DNA from: Protaetiibacter mangrovi
GTDB lineage: Bacteria > Actinomycetota > Actinomycetes > Actinomycetales > Microbacteriaceae
Direction: 5' to 3'
NCBI RefSeq assembly: GCF_024752305.1
Contig: NZ_JANTHX010000008.1
Coordinates: forward strand, 455,341-519,340
DNA length: 64,000 nt
A program made the position numbers and the translations under genes. This document shows positions 26,514-34,699 of this stretch, piece after piece (the first letter of the stretch is position 1; each line of letters begins with the position of its first letter). Under the pieces are notes generated by a model. That model was given only the letters and a program-made list of their open reading frames with translations, searched no databases and was not told the DNA's origin.

Positions 26514-26990
26514 ATGCCCCGTGAGAAGGGCGAGAAGGTCGTCGCGACCAACCGCAAGGCGCGCCACGACTACACGATCGAGGACACCTACGAGGCCGGC
26601 ATCGTGCTGTCGGGCACCGAGGTGAAGTCGCTGCGCGAGGGCAAGGCGTCGCTCGTCGACGGCTACGCGTTCATCGACGGCGGCGAGCTGTGGCTCGACG
26701 CCGTGCACATCCCCGAGTGGGGTTCGGGCTCGTGGACCAACCACGCGACCCGGCGCAAGCGCAAGCTCCTGCTGCACAAGGCGCAGATCATCAAGATCAG
26801 CCACCGCACGAAGGAGGGCGGCTACACGCTCGTGCCGCTGTCGATCTACTTCAAGGACGGCAAGGCGAAGGTCGAGCTCGCGGTCGCGAAGGGCAAGCGC
26901 GAGTACGACAAGCGCCAGGCGCTGCGCGAGCGGCAGGACAAGCGCGAAGCCGACCGGGCCATGTCCAGCCGCCGCCACCTGGGGGAGTAG
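26514..26990 (+). CDS. smpB: SsrA-binding protein SmpB
   Basis: Binds tmRNA and delivers it to stalled ribosomes for trans-translation. The 158-residue protein has the family marks [50 protein letters not shown], and a basic C-terminal tail ([20 protein letters not shown]) that occupies the mRNA channel. GGGAGG lies before the ATG. Its RNA partner, ssrA, is 0.8 kb downstream. Confidence 0.97.
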   Translation: MPREKGEKVVATNRKARHDYTIEDTYEAGIVLSGTEVKSLREGKASLVDGYAFIDGGELWLDAVHIPEWGSGSWTNHATRRKRKLLLHKAQIIKISHRTKEGGYTLVPLSIYFKDGKAKVELAVAKGKREYDKRQALRERQDKREADRAMSSRRHLGE

Positions 26991-26991
26991 C

Positions 26992-27663
26992 TCAGCTCGC
27001 CTCGAAGCGGGCGTCGACGGATGCGGAGACCTCGATGTCCTCCGGCGTGAAGTCGAGGGCTGAACCCCCTGCCGGCGGTGCGGCGAACGCCGCCGCGCGC
27101 ATCATCGCCGGTGCGGGCGCCCCACCGTCGCCGCTCACGCCGAGCATCCCGGGGTCGGCGATCGCCTGCGCCGTGACCTGCGACAGACCGATCGCCTGCG
27201 CGAACACGCGCGCCTTGTCGGCGGCGTCCTTGACGGCGCGTGAGCGCACCTCCGCCGTCACCGAGGTGCGCTTGGCCTCCGTCAGGGCCCACTCGATCCC
27301 GTTCACCTGCACCCCCGGGACGGTGGCGGCCTCCGTGAGCCAGTCGGCGAGCGCGTCGAAGTCCCGGAACTTCACCGTGATCGAGATCGCGGCGTGGTGC
27401 ACCGGGGCGAGCTGCTTGCCCTCGTTGTTCCACGGGCGCTGCGCCCACACCCGGATGCGGTCCGACGAGAACCAGGTGACGGGTCCCGCATCCGCGTCGT
27501 GCAGGCGTTTCACCGAGTCGAGCACGGTCTGCACGGCCGCGGTCGCCGAGGCGAGCACCCCCTCGCGCTTCGGCCCGTCGAAGCCGACGGCGAGCCTCAC
27601 CGTGGCGCGTTCGGCGGGGTACCAGGCCGTGAAGCGGCCCTGGACGGTGATGACGGTGCCCAT
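26992..27663 (-). CDS. SIMPL domain (DUF541) protein
   Basis: A 223-residue protein of the SIMPL/DUF541 family: ITVQGRFTAWYPAERATVRLAV at the start, then the alternating helix-strand repeats and EVRSRAVKDAADKARVFAQAIG in the last third. Family members are often periplasmic or secreted, but no signal peptide is visible here, so this one is probably cytoplasmic. Function is unknown; some relatives respond to oxidative stress. ATG at 27663 follows CAGGAT and 6 nt. It is convergent with smpB (1 bp apart). Confidence 0.82.
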   Translation of the reverse strand: MGTVITVQGRFTAWYPAERATVRLAVGFDGPKREGVLASATAAVQTVLDSVKRLHDADAGPVTWFSSDRIRVWAQRPWNNEGKQLAPVHHAAISITVKFRDFDALADWLTEAATVPGVQVNGIEWALTEAKRTSVTAEVRSRAVKDAADKARVFAQAIGLSQVTAQAIADPGMLGVSGDGGAPAPAMMRAAAFAAPPAGGSALDFTPEDIEVSASVDARFEAS

Positions 27664-27796
27664 GGCGCCATCCTGCCGCACGTCGGCGGGCTCGGCTATC
27701 ATGGGACTCCGCTGCCGGTGACGGCGGCGTTCACAACTCCACAGCGCGTGATGACGGCCCACCTCTCACGGATCCCGAGGATCCGGAGGTGACCAT

Positions 27797-28164
27797 GGGG
27801 ATGATCGGTTTCGACATCGCCTGCGAAACTGCGAGAAGCGGGCCGAGGATGCGGGGTTATCTCGTTAACGCCCTCCGCAAACCACAGGTGCCAACGTTAA
27901 GCGCACCGACCTCGCTCTCGCTGCCTAAGCGGAGTAGATAGGTCCGTCAGTCCGGACTCGCCCCCGATCCGGATCCTGGCGTCATCGAGGGGGCTCGCTG
28001 CGCGGTCGTGTTCCAGGGCCGCGCGGGACTTTCACTGGGGCTGGGCTCGTCGACCTAGGTGTTCGTGACAAAGGTCGGAGCCGAGCAGAACGATCTCACG
28101 GACTGCGCCCGGAGAAGGCGCAGGCTCACAGCGATGGACGGGGGTTCAATTCCCCCCATCTCCA
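27797..28164 (+). ncRNA. ssrA: Transfer-messenger RNA (tmRNA)
   Basis: About 368 nt. The 5' end GGGGATG pairs with 3' CATCTCC followed by A, giving the tRNA-like acceptor stem; the conserved GGTTTCGACA follows the 5' strand and a T-arm GGGGG-TTCAATT-CCCCC closes the 3' part. The tag reading frame is 27890-27928: GCC AAC GTT AAG CGC ACC GAC, then LALAA codons and TAA, i.e. peptide ANVKRTDLALAA. The CCA end is not encoded. Confidence 0.95.
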
Positions 28165-28219
28165 CTCCCGGTCGTCATCACGCGCTGTCGGAGGGTCTCC
28201 TGAGGCGCCCCTAGTTCTC

Positions 28220-28246
28220 GGAACTGGGGTCGTTCGCTGGGGTATT
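28220..28246 (+). promoter_or_regulatory. Possible ECF-type promoter for the protease gene
   Basis: GGAACT, 16 nt, GTATT resembles the GGAAC...GTT pattern of stress sigma factors (SigE/SigR type). The -10 half is imperfect and the call is tentative. Confidence 0.25.
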
Positions 28247-28322
28247 CGGGGTGTCTGCAGGACCACACTGGTGCTCCGATCTGGTCCTCGCCCGGTCGGT
28301 CATCCCCCGAAGGAGTCCTCAC

Positions 28323-29846
28323 ATGTCCTCGCAGCACCACCACGCTGCGCTGCGCCGCCTCGCCGCGGCCGGCGCGATCATCACCGCATCCGCGGCCGCG
28401 CTGAGCGGCTGCAGCCTCATCCCGGGCCTCGGCGGCGGCGGCTCGAGCGCCGTCGGCTTCGACGACGTCCAGTCGGCCACCGTCTACATCAAGGGGCAGG
28501 GCACGTTCATCGAGCCCGGAACCCTCGACTCCTCCGAGTACGGCTGGGTCGGTTCGGGCTTCATCCTGACCTCGGACGGTCTCGCCATGACCAACAACCA
28601 CGTCGTCGTCGGCGCCGGAACCCTCTCGGGGTACCTCGGAGGCGACCCCGACAAGGAGGTCAAGGTGAAGGTGCTCGGCGCCTCGGAGTGCCTCGACCTC
28701 GCCGTCGTGCAGCTCGAGGGCGCCGACTTCCCGCACCTCGCCTGGCACCAGGGTGAGATCAAGACCGGCCTCGACGTCTACTCGGCGGGCTATCCGTTCG
28801 GCGCGGCCGAGGAGTTCACCCTCACCCGCGGCATCGTGTCGAAGAACGACTTCGCCTTCGACACCCAGTGGGCCTCCCTCGCCCATGTCATCGAGCACGA
28901 CGCACGCATCCGGGGTGGCAACTCCGGCGGCCCGCTCATCGACCCGGCCGGCGCCGTCGTCGGCGTGAACTACGCCGGAAACGACTCGCTCGACTACAAC
29001 TACGCGATCCACCGCGACGTCGCCCAGGAGGCGTTCACCGCGCTGTCGAAGGGCGAGCGCGTCTCGTCGATCGGCATCAACGCCCAGGCCTGGCAGTCGG
29101 ACGACGGCTCGCTCGCGGGCATCTGGGTGCAGTCGGTGCAGGCGGGCGGACCCGCGGATGTCGCGGGCGTGCAGCCGGGCGACCTCATCTACAAGCTCGG
29201 CGGTGTGAGCGTCGGCCAGGACGGCACCCTCGCCGACTACTGCAAGGTGCTCGACACGCAGGGGGTGGACGCGACGATCGACGTCGACGTGTACCGCCCG
29301 GCCGACGACGCCCTGCTCACCGGCCAGATCAACGGCAAGGAGCTCGCGGTCACGCAGACGGGCGTGCTCGGCGGCGACGGCGGCACGGCCTCCGGCGGTT
29401 TCACGACCGTCCAGGACGACGCCGGGGTGCTCTCGATCGACGTCCCGAGCGAATGGAGCCAGGTCGACGGGTCGAGCCTGTCGGACGGCAACGGCGGCAC
29501 GTACTACAGCGTCTCCGCCTCGGCCGACCTGGCCGGGTTCCAGTCGAGCTTCAACACCTCGGGCATGCAGCTGATCGCGGGGGATGCGAGCATCACACCG
29601 CAGGACGCGCTCGCGCAGTTCGACTTCAGCTCGGCCTGCACGCCCATCACCACGGCGCAGAGCTACGACGACGGCTACTACACGGGCCTGTACTCCGACT
29701 ACGACTGCGGGGGCACGTACGAGCTGGTGCTGGCCACGCAGGACTACAACGGCACCGCGACCGTGGTGCTCGTCGCCCAGCTGAACACCGACTACGAGAA
29801 GGACACCGTCCTCTCGCAGATGCTGAACACGTTCCAGCTCCTCTGA
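28323..29846 (+). CDS. HtrA-like trypsin-family lipoprotein protease with PDZ domain
   Basis: A 507-residue exported serine protease. Signal peptide with lipobox LSGC (Cys-30) predicts attachment to the membrane outer face. The trypsin-like domain shows the triad: His in TNNHVV, Asp in ECLDLAVV, Ser in RGGNSGGPL. A PDZ domain follows (IWVQSVQAGGPADVAGVQPGDLI is its binding-groove region), then an extra C-terminal domain of about 150 residues with two cysteines. Such enzymes degrade or refold envelope proteins. ATG at 28323 has AAGGAG upstream. The gene lies 158 bp after tmRNA. Confidence 0.9.
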   Translation: MSSQHHHAALRRLAAAGAIITASAAALSGCSLIPGLGGGGSSAVGFDDVQSATVYIKGQGTFIEPGTLDSSEYGWVGSGFILTSDGLAMTNNHVVVGAGTLSGYLGGDPDKEVKVKVLGASECLDLAVVQLEGADFPHLAWHQGEIKTGLDVYSAGYPFGAAEEFTLTRGIVSKNDFAFDTQWASLAHVIEHDARIRGGNSGGPLIDPAGAVVGVNYAGNDSLDYNYAIHRDVAQEAFTALSKGERVSSIGINAQAWQSDDGSLAGIWVQSVQAGGPADVAGVQPGDLIYKLGGVSVGQDGTLADYCKVLDTQGVDATIDVDVYRPADDALLTGQINGKELAVTQTGVLGGDGGTASGGFTTVQDDAGVLSIDVPSEWSQVDGSSLSDGNGGTYYSVSASADLAGFQSSFNTSGMQLIAGDASITPQDALAQFDFSSACTPITTAQSYDDGYYTGLYSDYDCGGTYELVLATQDYNGTATVVLVAQLNTDYEKDTVLSQMLNTFQLL

Positions 29847-29924
29847 CCGGCGTCCGGGCAGGGTCGAGCGAGGACCGGCCCCGCCCGGACGCCCCAGATC
29901 GGGGGATGTCCTCGCTCTGCACGG

Positions 29925-29960
29925 GATGCAGGCGCCCCACCACCACGGGGCGCCTGCATC
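29925..29960 (+). terminator. Strong hairpin after the protease gene
   Basis: GATGCAGGCGCCCC and its exact complement form a 14-bp stem with an 8-nt loop. It lies between the convergent protease and immA-like genes and can terminate both. Confidence 0.75.
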
Positions 29961-29977
29961 GTCGTCTCCGTGGGGGA

Positions 29978-30376
29978 TCAGGCCGAGAACCGGCGGACGA
30001 CGGTCGCGTCGCCTCGACGCTCGAGGCACTGGTCGCGGAACGCCTCGACGATCTTGACGGTGACCTGAAGCTCGTCCGCGATCGTGTGCACGTCGGGATG
30101 CACGCGCTCGATCCGGGCGTACTCCTCGGGGTCGACGAGCAGCACGGCGGCGTACCGGTCTGCGCGGCGCTCCGCCGCGGGCGTGCTGCCGCGGTGGCCG
30201 TAGTGGTGGTGCCCGAGCTCATGGGCGATGACGCTGCGTCGCTCGGCCGGGGTGAGCCGGATGTCGAACCAGATCCGGGCGCGGTCCGGCTCGTAGCAGC
30301 CGAGCATCCCGTCGGGCAGACGGCAGGCGTGGACGGTGAGTCCGGCGTCTGCGGCGAGGCGGAGCAGGTCGCGCAT
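29978..30376 (-). CDS. ImmA/IrrE-type metallopeptidase
   Basis: A 132-residue protein with the zinc protease motif HELGHHHYGH (HExxH) near residue 51 and the following RADRYAAVLLV helix that supplies the third ligand region. ImmA/IrrE enzymes cleave XRE-type repressors to trigger derepression. The gene is 10 bp downstream of an XRE gene in the same direction, the classic pairing. Its usual target would be that XRE protein. Confidence 0.88.
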   Translation of the reverse strand: MRDLLRLAADAGLTVHACRLPDGMLGCYEPDRARIWFDIRLTPAERRSVIAHELGHHHYGHRGSTPAAERRADRYAAVLLVDPEEYARIERVHPDVHTIADELQVTVKIVEAFRDQCLERRGDATVVRRFSA

Positions 30377-30386
30377 CGCCGTCTCC

Positions 30387-30746
30387 CTACTGCTGGTCGG
30401 ACTTCCTCACCCCGCGGTCGGCCGCGAGGGGCAGCGCCGGGTCCGGCCCGCCGGGGCTGACGTCATAGTCCGGTGCGCGACCGACATCGTGCGATGCCGC
30501 GGTCTTCGCGAACCGCTCCTCGGCTCGTTCGACGATCGTGTGGGGCGGCACGCCGACGGCGGCGGCGATCCGGTAGAGCGTCGCGAGGTTCATGGCGCGC
30601 TCGCCCTTCACCCAGCGGTCGAGCGTCTCGCGGTTGATGCCCGTCGTGCGGGCCACCCCCGCGACGGTGGTGCCGGCGGCGGCGATCTCCGCGCGCACCT
30701 GCGCCGCGACCGTCTCGGCGAATCGTTCGGCATCGGTTGCGACCAT
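30387..30746 (-). CDS. XRE-family repressor paired with ImmA
   Basis: A 119-residue protein. Residues about 15-75 form a Cro/C1 helix-turn-helix (TVAGVARTTGINRETLDRWV, then MNLATLYRIAAAVGV). The C-terminal tail (PPHTIVERAEERFAKT and beyond) is flexible and charged, a plausible cleavage region. ATG at 30746 follows minus-strand TATCGT by 7 nt. It probably represses the divergent HTH gene and itself, through the CTGTAGC/GCTACAG sites in the shared promoter region. Confidence 0.85.
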   Translation of the reverse strand: MVATDAERFAETVAAQVRAEIAAAGTTVAGVARTTGINRETLDRWVKGERAMNLATLYRIAAAVGVPPHTIVERAEERFAKTAASHDVGRAPDYDVSPGGPDPALPLAADRGVRKSDQQ

Positions 30747-30770
30747 GCGGTTAACGATATCCCCGGCGCG

Positions 30771-30852
30771 GCTACAGGACGTGGCTGGGAAACGCAGCCG
30801 TCGACCCTTGTTGACGGGTGACAGCATCGATACTGTAGCTGAATGGCTACAG
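30771..30852. promoter_or_regulatory. Divergent operator/promoter of the XRE-ImmA switch
   Basis: A perfect inverted repeat CTGTAGC, 6 nt, GCTACAG (30833-30852) covers the TACTGT -10 box (30831-30836) and the ATG (30843) of the rightward HTH gene; TTGTTG at 30808-30813 is a -35 at 17 bp. A further half-site GCTACAG at 30771-30777 lies upstream of the leftward XRE gene, whose -10 box is TATCGT (30754-30759, minus strand). Confidence 0.7.
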
Positions 30853-31073
30853 ATCTCCCCGCCGACGCCGCCGAGATCGCACGGCGCATCGAGGCGCGGA
30901 TGGCGCGTGCCCGGGTGAGCCGACGCGACCTGGCGTCGCGCACGGGCATCCCGTTCGCCACCCTCGACCGCAAGCTCGACGCCGTTCAGGAGCTGACCTT
31001 CGCCGAGCTGCACGCGATCTCCGCGTGCCTCGGCACCAACCCGTCGGCGTTCATCCCGAGCGCTCAGCCGTAG
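30843..31073 (+). CDS. Small HTH protein divergent from the XRE-ImmA pair
   Basis: A 76-residue protein with a Cro/C1-like helix-turn-helix (SRRDLASRTGIPFATLDRKL, then TFAELHAISACLG). It is transcribed away from the XRE gene; its start codon lies inside the palindrome, which points to repression by the XRE protein. The arrangement resembles the repressor/antirepressor-protease pairs of mobile elements such as ICEBs1 (ImmR/ImmA). Its end overlaps the convergent carboxypeptidase gene by 10 bp. Confidence 0.8.
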   Translation: MATDLPADAAEIARRIEARMARARVSRRDLASRTGIPFATLDRKLDAVQELTFAELHAISACLGTNPSAFIPSAQP

Positions 31074-32356
31074 TCGGGCGCCGCGGGCAGCCCGTAGTAC
31101 TCCTCGAGCGTGCGGATGCCGCGATCGTGCATGTCGGTCGCGACGTCGACGCCCACGTAGCGGAAATGCCAGGGCTCGTACGTGTACCCGACGATCGGCT
31201 GCCAGCCGTCGCCGTAGCGCAGGATGAAGCCGTACTTCCAGGAGTTCTCCGCGAGCCACCTGCCGCCCGCCGTGCTCCCGAAGCACCCGTTGAGGTTGCA
31301 GCCGGTTCCGTCGTCGAGGTCGACGGCGAGACCGGTCTGGTGCTCGGAGTTGCCGGGGCGGGCCGAGTGCGTGTCGGCGCCCGCGACCCCTTCGCTCGCG
31401 ACGAAGCCGTTGTAGATCGTCTCCTGCCGCGCGTAGCTGCGATAGGCGCTCGACATCCGCAGCGTGATGCCGGCGGCGGCCATGTCGACGCGCATCTGCT
31501 CGAGCGGTGCGATGAGCTCGGAGCGCACCTGGGTGGCGCCCGGGATGTTCGCGGGCGTCGTGAGGCCGGGCGGCACGTAGTCGCCGGGCAGCCCGCGGCG
31601 CTTGTTCACCACGACCTGCAGCGACGAGGGGTCGGTGATCCGCACCCCGGTGCCGCCCGGGGTCGCGGGCACGCGGGCGGCGTCGGAGGAGGCGACGACC
31701 GCATCCACCGCGGCGCGGTAGGCGGTGAGGGTCTCGGCGACCTCCGCCGGATCGGATGCGGTGAGCGCGTCGAGCTGGGCCTGCAGCGCCGACTTCACGT
31801 CGTCGGCAGCGTCGGCGCGGTCTCCGAGCAGCGCGGATCCGGACGCCGCGGCGGCGGCGAGGTAGTCGGCGACCGCCTGGTCGAGCACGGCGACGGCATC
31901 CTCGAGCCGCGTCGCACGCTCCGCGATGAGCTCGGTGTCGTCGGGGAGCATCCCCGCGTCGGCGCCGTCGGTGCGGGCGGTGCCCGCGACCGCGTCCCGC
32001 GCGGCCTGCAGGGCGGGCCGTGCCGCGTCGTCGAGTCCGGCTCCCGTGATCGCGAGGGCGGCATCGGTCGCCGTGACCCGCGCTTCGAGCTCCTGCGCGG
32101 CCGTCTCGACGCGCGCGGTCGCCGCGGCTCGCGCCGCCTCGGCGTCCGCGAGTTCCTGCTGCGCGGCCCGACGGTCGTCGTCGGCGATGCGCTGCCCGAC
32201 GAGTGCTCCGGCGACCAGGGCGAGCACCATCAGCGCGGCGCCGCCGGCGATGATCATCACGCGTGTGCGGGTCCGCATCCGGGCGCGGCGCGGCCGCAGC
32301 GGCGCGGGCTCGTGCGGCGGCGGCACGGCGGGCAGCACCTCGGTGGGGTCGCTCAT
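31064..32356 (-). CDS. Membrane-anchored D,D-carboxypeptidase (peptidase M15, VanY-like)
   Basis: A 430-residue protein: short cytoplasmic part, one transmembrane helix near residues 33-55 (MIIAGGAALMVLALVAGALVG), a long Ala-rich coiled-coil region (about 60-200), and a C-terminal peptidase M15B domain. Catalytic and zinc residues appear in SEHQTGLAVDLDD and EPWHFRYVG. Such enzymes trim the terminal D-Ala from peptidoglycan stems. ATGA overlap with the HerA-like gene upstream. Confidence 0.9.
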   Translation of the reverse strand: MSDPTEVLPAVPPPHEPAPLRPRRARMRTRTRVMIIAGGAALMVLALVAGALVGQRIADDDRRAAQQELADAEAARAAATARVETAAQELEARVTATDAALAITGAGLDDAARPALQAARDAVAGTARTDGADAGMLPDDTELIAERATRLEDAVAVLDQAVADYLAAAAASGSALLGDRADAADDVKSALQAQLDALTASDPAEVAETLTAYRAAVDAVVASSDAARVPATPGGTGVRITDPSSLQVVVNKRRGLPGDYVPPGLTTPANIPGATQVRSELIAPLEQMRVDMAAAGITLRMSSAYRSYARQETIYNGFVASEGVAGADTHSARPGNSEHQTGLAVDLDDGTGCNLNGCFGSTAGGRWLAENSWKYGFILRYGDGWQPIVGYTYEPWHFRYVGVDVATDMHDRGIRTLEEYYGLPAAPDYG

Positions 32357-34044
32357 CGGCGCTTGAAGAGGCTGCCGATGACGTCGCGGGCGATCCTCAT
32401 CCCGCCCGAGACGACCTCCTTCTGGATGCGCTCCGCCTGGCGGCGCTGCTCGCGCGCCTCGCGTTCGGCCGCCTGCTTCGCGGTGCGCGCCGCCCGGGCC
32501 TCCGCCTCGGCGGCCTTGCGCTGCTGGGCGGGGGTGGGCTCCGGTGCAGCGGCGGGCGCTTCGGTCGCGGCGCGTGCCGAGAGGAGTGCGGCGGCGCCCT
32601 CGACCGTGCTCGCGGTGGAGTACTTGGCCGTGATCGGCGACGCGGCGACCGCCGCCTGGAGCGCCGCATCCGGTGTCGGGTCCATCGAACCCTCCGGCGC
32701 GCGCAGGCGCGTCCACGCGACCGGGGTCGGGGCGCCCTTCTCGTTCATGACGGTGACGATCGCCTCGCCGATGGCGAGGGTCGTGAGCACCTCGCCGAGG
32801 TCGTAGGGCGAGTTCGGGTAGGTCGACACGGTCGCCTTGAGTGCCTTCGCGTCGTCGGGGGTGTGCGCGCGCAGCTGGTGCTGCACGCGGCTGCCCAGCT
32901 GGGCGAGCACGTCGCCCGGCACGTCCTTGGGGGTCTGGGTGACGAAGAAGATGCCGACGCCGCGCGAGCGGATGAGGCGCACGGTCTGGGTGACGATCGC
33001 GAGGAAGTCGTCGCTCGCGCCACGGAACAGCAGGTGCGCCTCGTCGAAGAAGAAGACGAGCTTGGGCTTGTCGACGTCGCCGACCTCGGGCAGCGATTCG
33101 TACAGCTGCGTCAGCAGCCACATGAGGAACGTCGAGAACAGTTCCGGCCGCCCGAGCTGGCTGCGCACCTCGAGCAGGCTCACGACGCCGCGCTCGGTGC
33201 CGTCGGCGCCCGCCTCGGTGCGGAAGAAGTCGGCCGCGTCGATCTGGGGGAGTCCGAAGAAGACATCCGCCCCCTGCTCCGCGAAGGCGATGAGCTCGCG
33301 CAGGATGACGCCGGCGGTCGCCTTCGACAGACCGCCGAGGTCCTCGAGTGCCGCCTTGCCGTCCGGGCTCGTCAGGTGCTTCAGCACCGCCCGGAGGTCG
33401 TCGAGGGTCACGAGCGGCAACTGCTGCTCCTTGGCGAAGTGGAAGACGAGCCCGAGGCTCGACTCCTGGGTCTCGTTGAGGCCCAGCACCTTGCTGAGCA
33501 TGACCGCGCCGAACCCCTCGACGCTCGCCCGGATGGGGGCGCCGATGCCGTCGCCACCGAGCGCGTAGAGCTGGGTGGGGGAGGCGTGCGCGGTCCACTG
33601 CTGGCCGACCCCGCGGGTGCGCGCGAGCAGCTTGTCGCTCGGTGCGCCGGGGGAGGCGATGCCGGAGAGGTCGCCCTTGATGTCGGCGGCGAACACGGGC
33701 ACGCCGGCGGCGCTCAGCTGCTCGGCGAGCACCTGGAGCGTCTTGGTCTTGCCGGTGCCGGTGGCGCCGGCGACGAGTCCGTGCCGGTTGACCATCGACA
33801 GCGGGATGCGCACCGGCACGTCGGCGAGCGCGTCGCCGTTGACGAGGGCGCCCATCTCGAGCGCGGGCGCGTCGAAGGCGTACCCCGCCCGCACGGCGTC
33901 GACCGCTGCGGCGTCGAGGGGGCCGCCGACCGGGGGAGCGGGAGCGGCTGCGGAGGTCGCCGCTTCCGCCTCGGCAGCGGCGAGCGCCGCCTGCGCCTCC
34001 TCCACCGCCTTCTTCGCGGCGGCGACAGCGTCGGTGTCCGTCAT
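32353..34044 (-). CDS. HerA-like ATPase (DUF853 family)
   Basis: A 563-residue ATPase with Walker A GATGTGKTKTLQ near residue 95, Walker B LVFFFDEAHLLF, and the following VTQTPKDVPGDV motif typical of the DUF853/HerA-FtsK superfamily. The N-terminus is an Ala-rich coiled segment and the C-terminus a Glu/Arg/Gln-rich coiled coil ending FKRR. Bacterial DUF853 proteins have no settled role; DNA translocation is inferred from HerA. It heads a two-gene unit with the carboxypeptidase. Confidence 0.9.
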   Translation of the reverse strand: MTDTDAVAAAKKAVEEAQAALAAAEAEAATSAAAPAPPVGGPLDAAAVDAVRAGYAFDAPALEMGALVNGDALADVPVRIPLSMVNRHGLVAGATGTGKTKTLQVLAEQLSAAGVPVFAADIKGDLSGIASPGAPSDKLLARTRGVGQQWTAHASPTQLYALGGDGIGAPIRASVEGFGAVMLSKVLGLNETQESSLGLVFHFAKEQQLPLVTLDDLRAVLKHLTSPDGKAALEDLGGLSKATAGVILRELIAFAEQGADVFFGLPQIDAADFFRTEAGADGTERGVVSLLEVRSQLGRPELFSTFLMWLLTQLYESLPEVGDVDKPKLVFFFDEAHLLFRGASDDFLAIVTQTVRLIRSRGVGIFFVTQTPKDVPGDVLAQLGSRVQHQLRAHTPDDAKALKATVSTYPNSPYDLGEVLTTLAIGEAIVTVMNEKGAPTPVAWTRLRAPEGSMDPTPDAALQAAVAASPITAKYSTASTVEGAAALLSARAATEAPAAAPEPTPAQQRKAAEAEARAARTAKQAAEREAREQRRQAERIQKEVVSGGMRIARDVIGSLFKRR

Positions 34045-34063
34045 GCGACGAGCCTAGCGAGCC

Positions 34064-34134
34064 GGTGGTCTCGAGAACTCGCGCGCTCAGGTGGTCGAGG
34101 AGCGCGCGCGAAGCGCACGCGTCTCGAGACCACC
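34064..34134. repeat. Dispersed palindromic repeat overlapping the MarR 3' end
   Basis: Outer arms GGTGGTCTCGAGA (34064-34076) and TCTCGAGACCACC (34122-34134) are perfect complements. Inside is another GGTGGTCGAG that can pair with the same right arm. A relative at 49946-49988 shares CAGGTGGTCGA(A/G)GAGCGC and GCGTCTCGAGACC. The repeat supplies the end of the MarR reading frame. Confidence 0.85.
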
Positions 34135-34614
34135 GTCGACGAGTGCGGCGAAGCGGCGGTCGGGGTCGAGGGCGTTCGTGATGCTGTCGGCGATCGCGGT
34201 GAGCTGCTCGAGCTGCTCTCGGCTGAGCGAGTCGATCACCGCGCGTCGCACGAGCGCGATGTGGCCGGGGGTGGCGCGCACCAGGATGCGGCGTCCGGCG
34301 TCGGTGAGCACCACGTCGGTGGCGCGGCGATCGGTCTCGCTGGCGACCTTCTCGACGAGCTCGCGTCGCTGCAGACGCGACACGACGTGCGAGAGGCGGG
34401 GGAGGGTTGCGGAGGTGGCCGCGGCCAGCTCGCTCATGCGGATCGGCTCGCCGGCGAACTTCAGCATCGAGAGCACCGCGAACTCGAAGTGGGTGAGTTC
34501 GGAGTCGCGCTGCAGCTGCGAGTCGAGGGCGCTCGGCAGCAACTCGAGGAGCGAGACGAGCGCGAGCCACGCCGCGGACTCCTGCTCGTCGAGGCGGGGA
34601 ACGAGTCGAGGCAT
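34087..34614 (-). CDS. MarR-family transcription regulator
   Basis: A 175-residue winged-helix repressor. The DNA-binding region is ELTHFEFAVLSML, RMSELAAATSATLPRLSHVVSRL and the wing DRRATDVVLTDAG. Its final dozen residues (ETRALRARSSTT) are encoded by the palindromic repeat, so the C-terminus appears to have been replaced or extended by it. ATG at 34614 follows TACACT by 6 nt. It faces an NADP-dependent oxidoreductase gene across an 85-bp gap rich in GTTG/CAAC sites, its likely operator. Confidence 0.9.
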   Translation of the reverse strand: MPRLVPRLDEQESAAWLALVSLLELLPSALDSQLQRDSELTHFEFAVLSMLKFAGEPIRMSELAAATSATLPRLSHVVSRLQRRELVEKVASETDRRATDVVLTDAGRRILVRATPGHIALVRRAVIDSLSREQLEQLTAIADSITNALDPDRRFAALVDGGLETRALRARSSTT

Positions 34615-34626
34615 GTCGGCAGTGTA
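34615..34626 (-). promoter_or_regulatory. Leaderless -10 box for the MarR gene
   Basis: Minus-strand TACACT followed by 6 nt and ATG. Confidence 0.6.
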
Positions 34627-34633
34627 CGGGAAT

Positions 34634-34678
34634 AGTTGCTCCGACAACCTTGTTGTGCCTATGGTTGACGCAACAACT
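34634..34678. promoter_or_regulatory. Candidate MarR operator region
   Basis: AGTTG, CAAC, TTGTTG, GTTG, CAACAA and CAACT follow one another in 45 bp; TTGTTG (34650-34655) and CAACAA (34671-34676) form a 6-bp inverted repeat, and AGTTG/CAACT frame the whole. MarR proteins commonly bind such A/T-richer dyads. Confidence 0.5.
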
Positions 34679-34699
34679 AAATGGAAGGACGGCGGGGAC

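Noticed and set aside
27797-28164. A conventional tRNA at the 3' end of this region
   Set aside because: The T-arm and acceptor strand pair with a 5' strand 350 nt upstream and a tag reading frame is present, so it is tmRNA.
28165-31073. A complete prophage or integrative element after tmRNA
   Set aside because: There is no integrase, structural, replication or conjugation gene; only a regulator-protease module is present.
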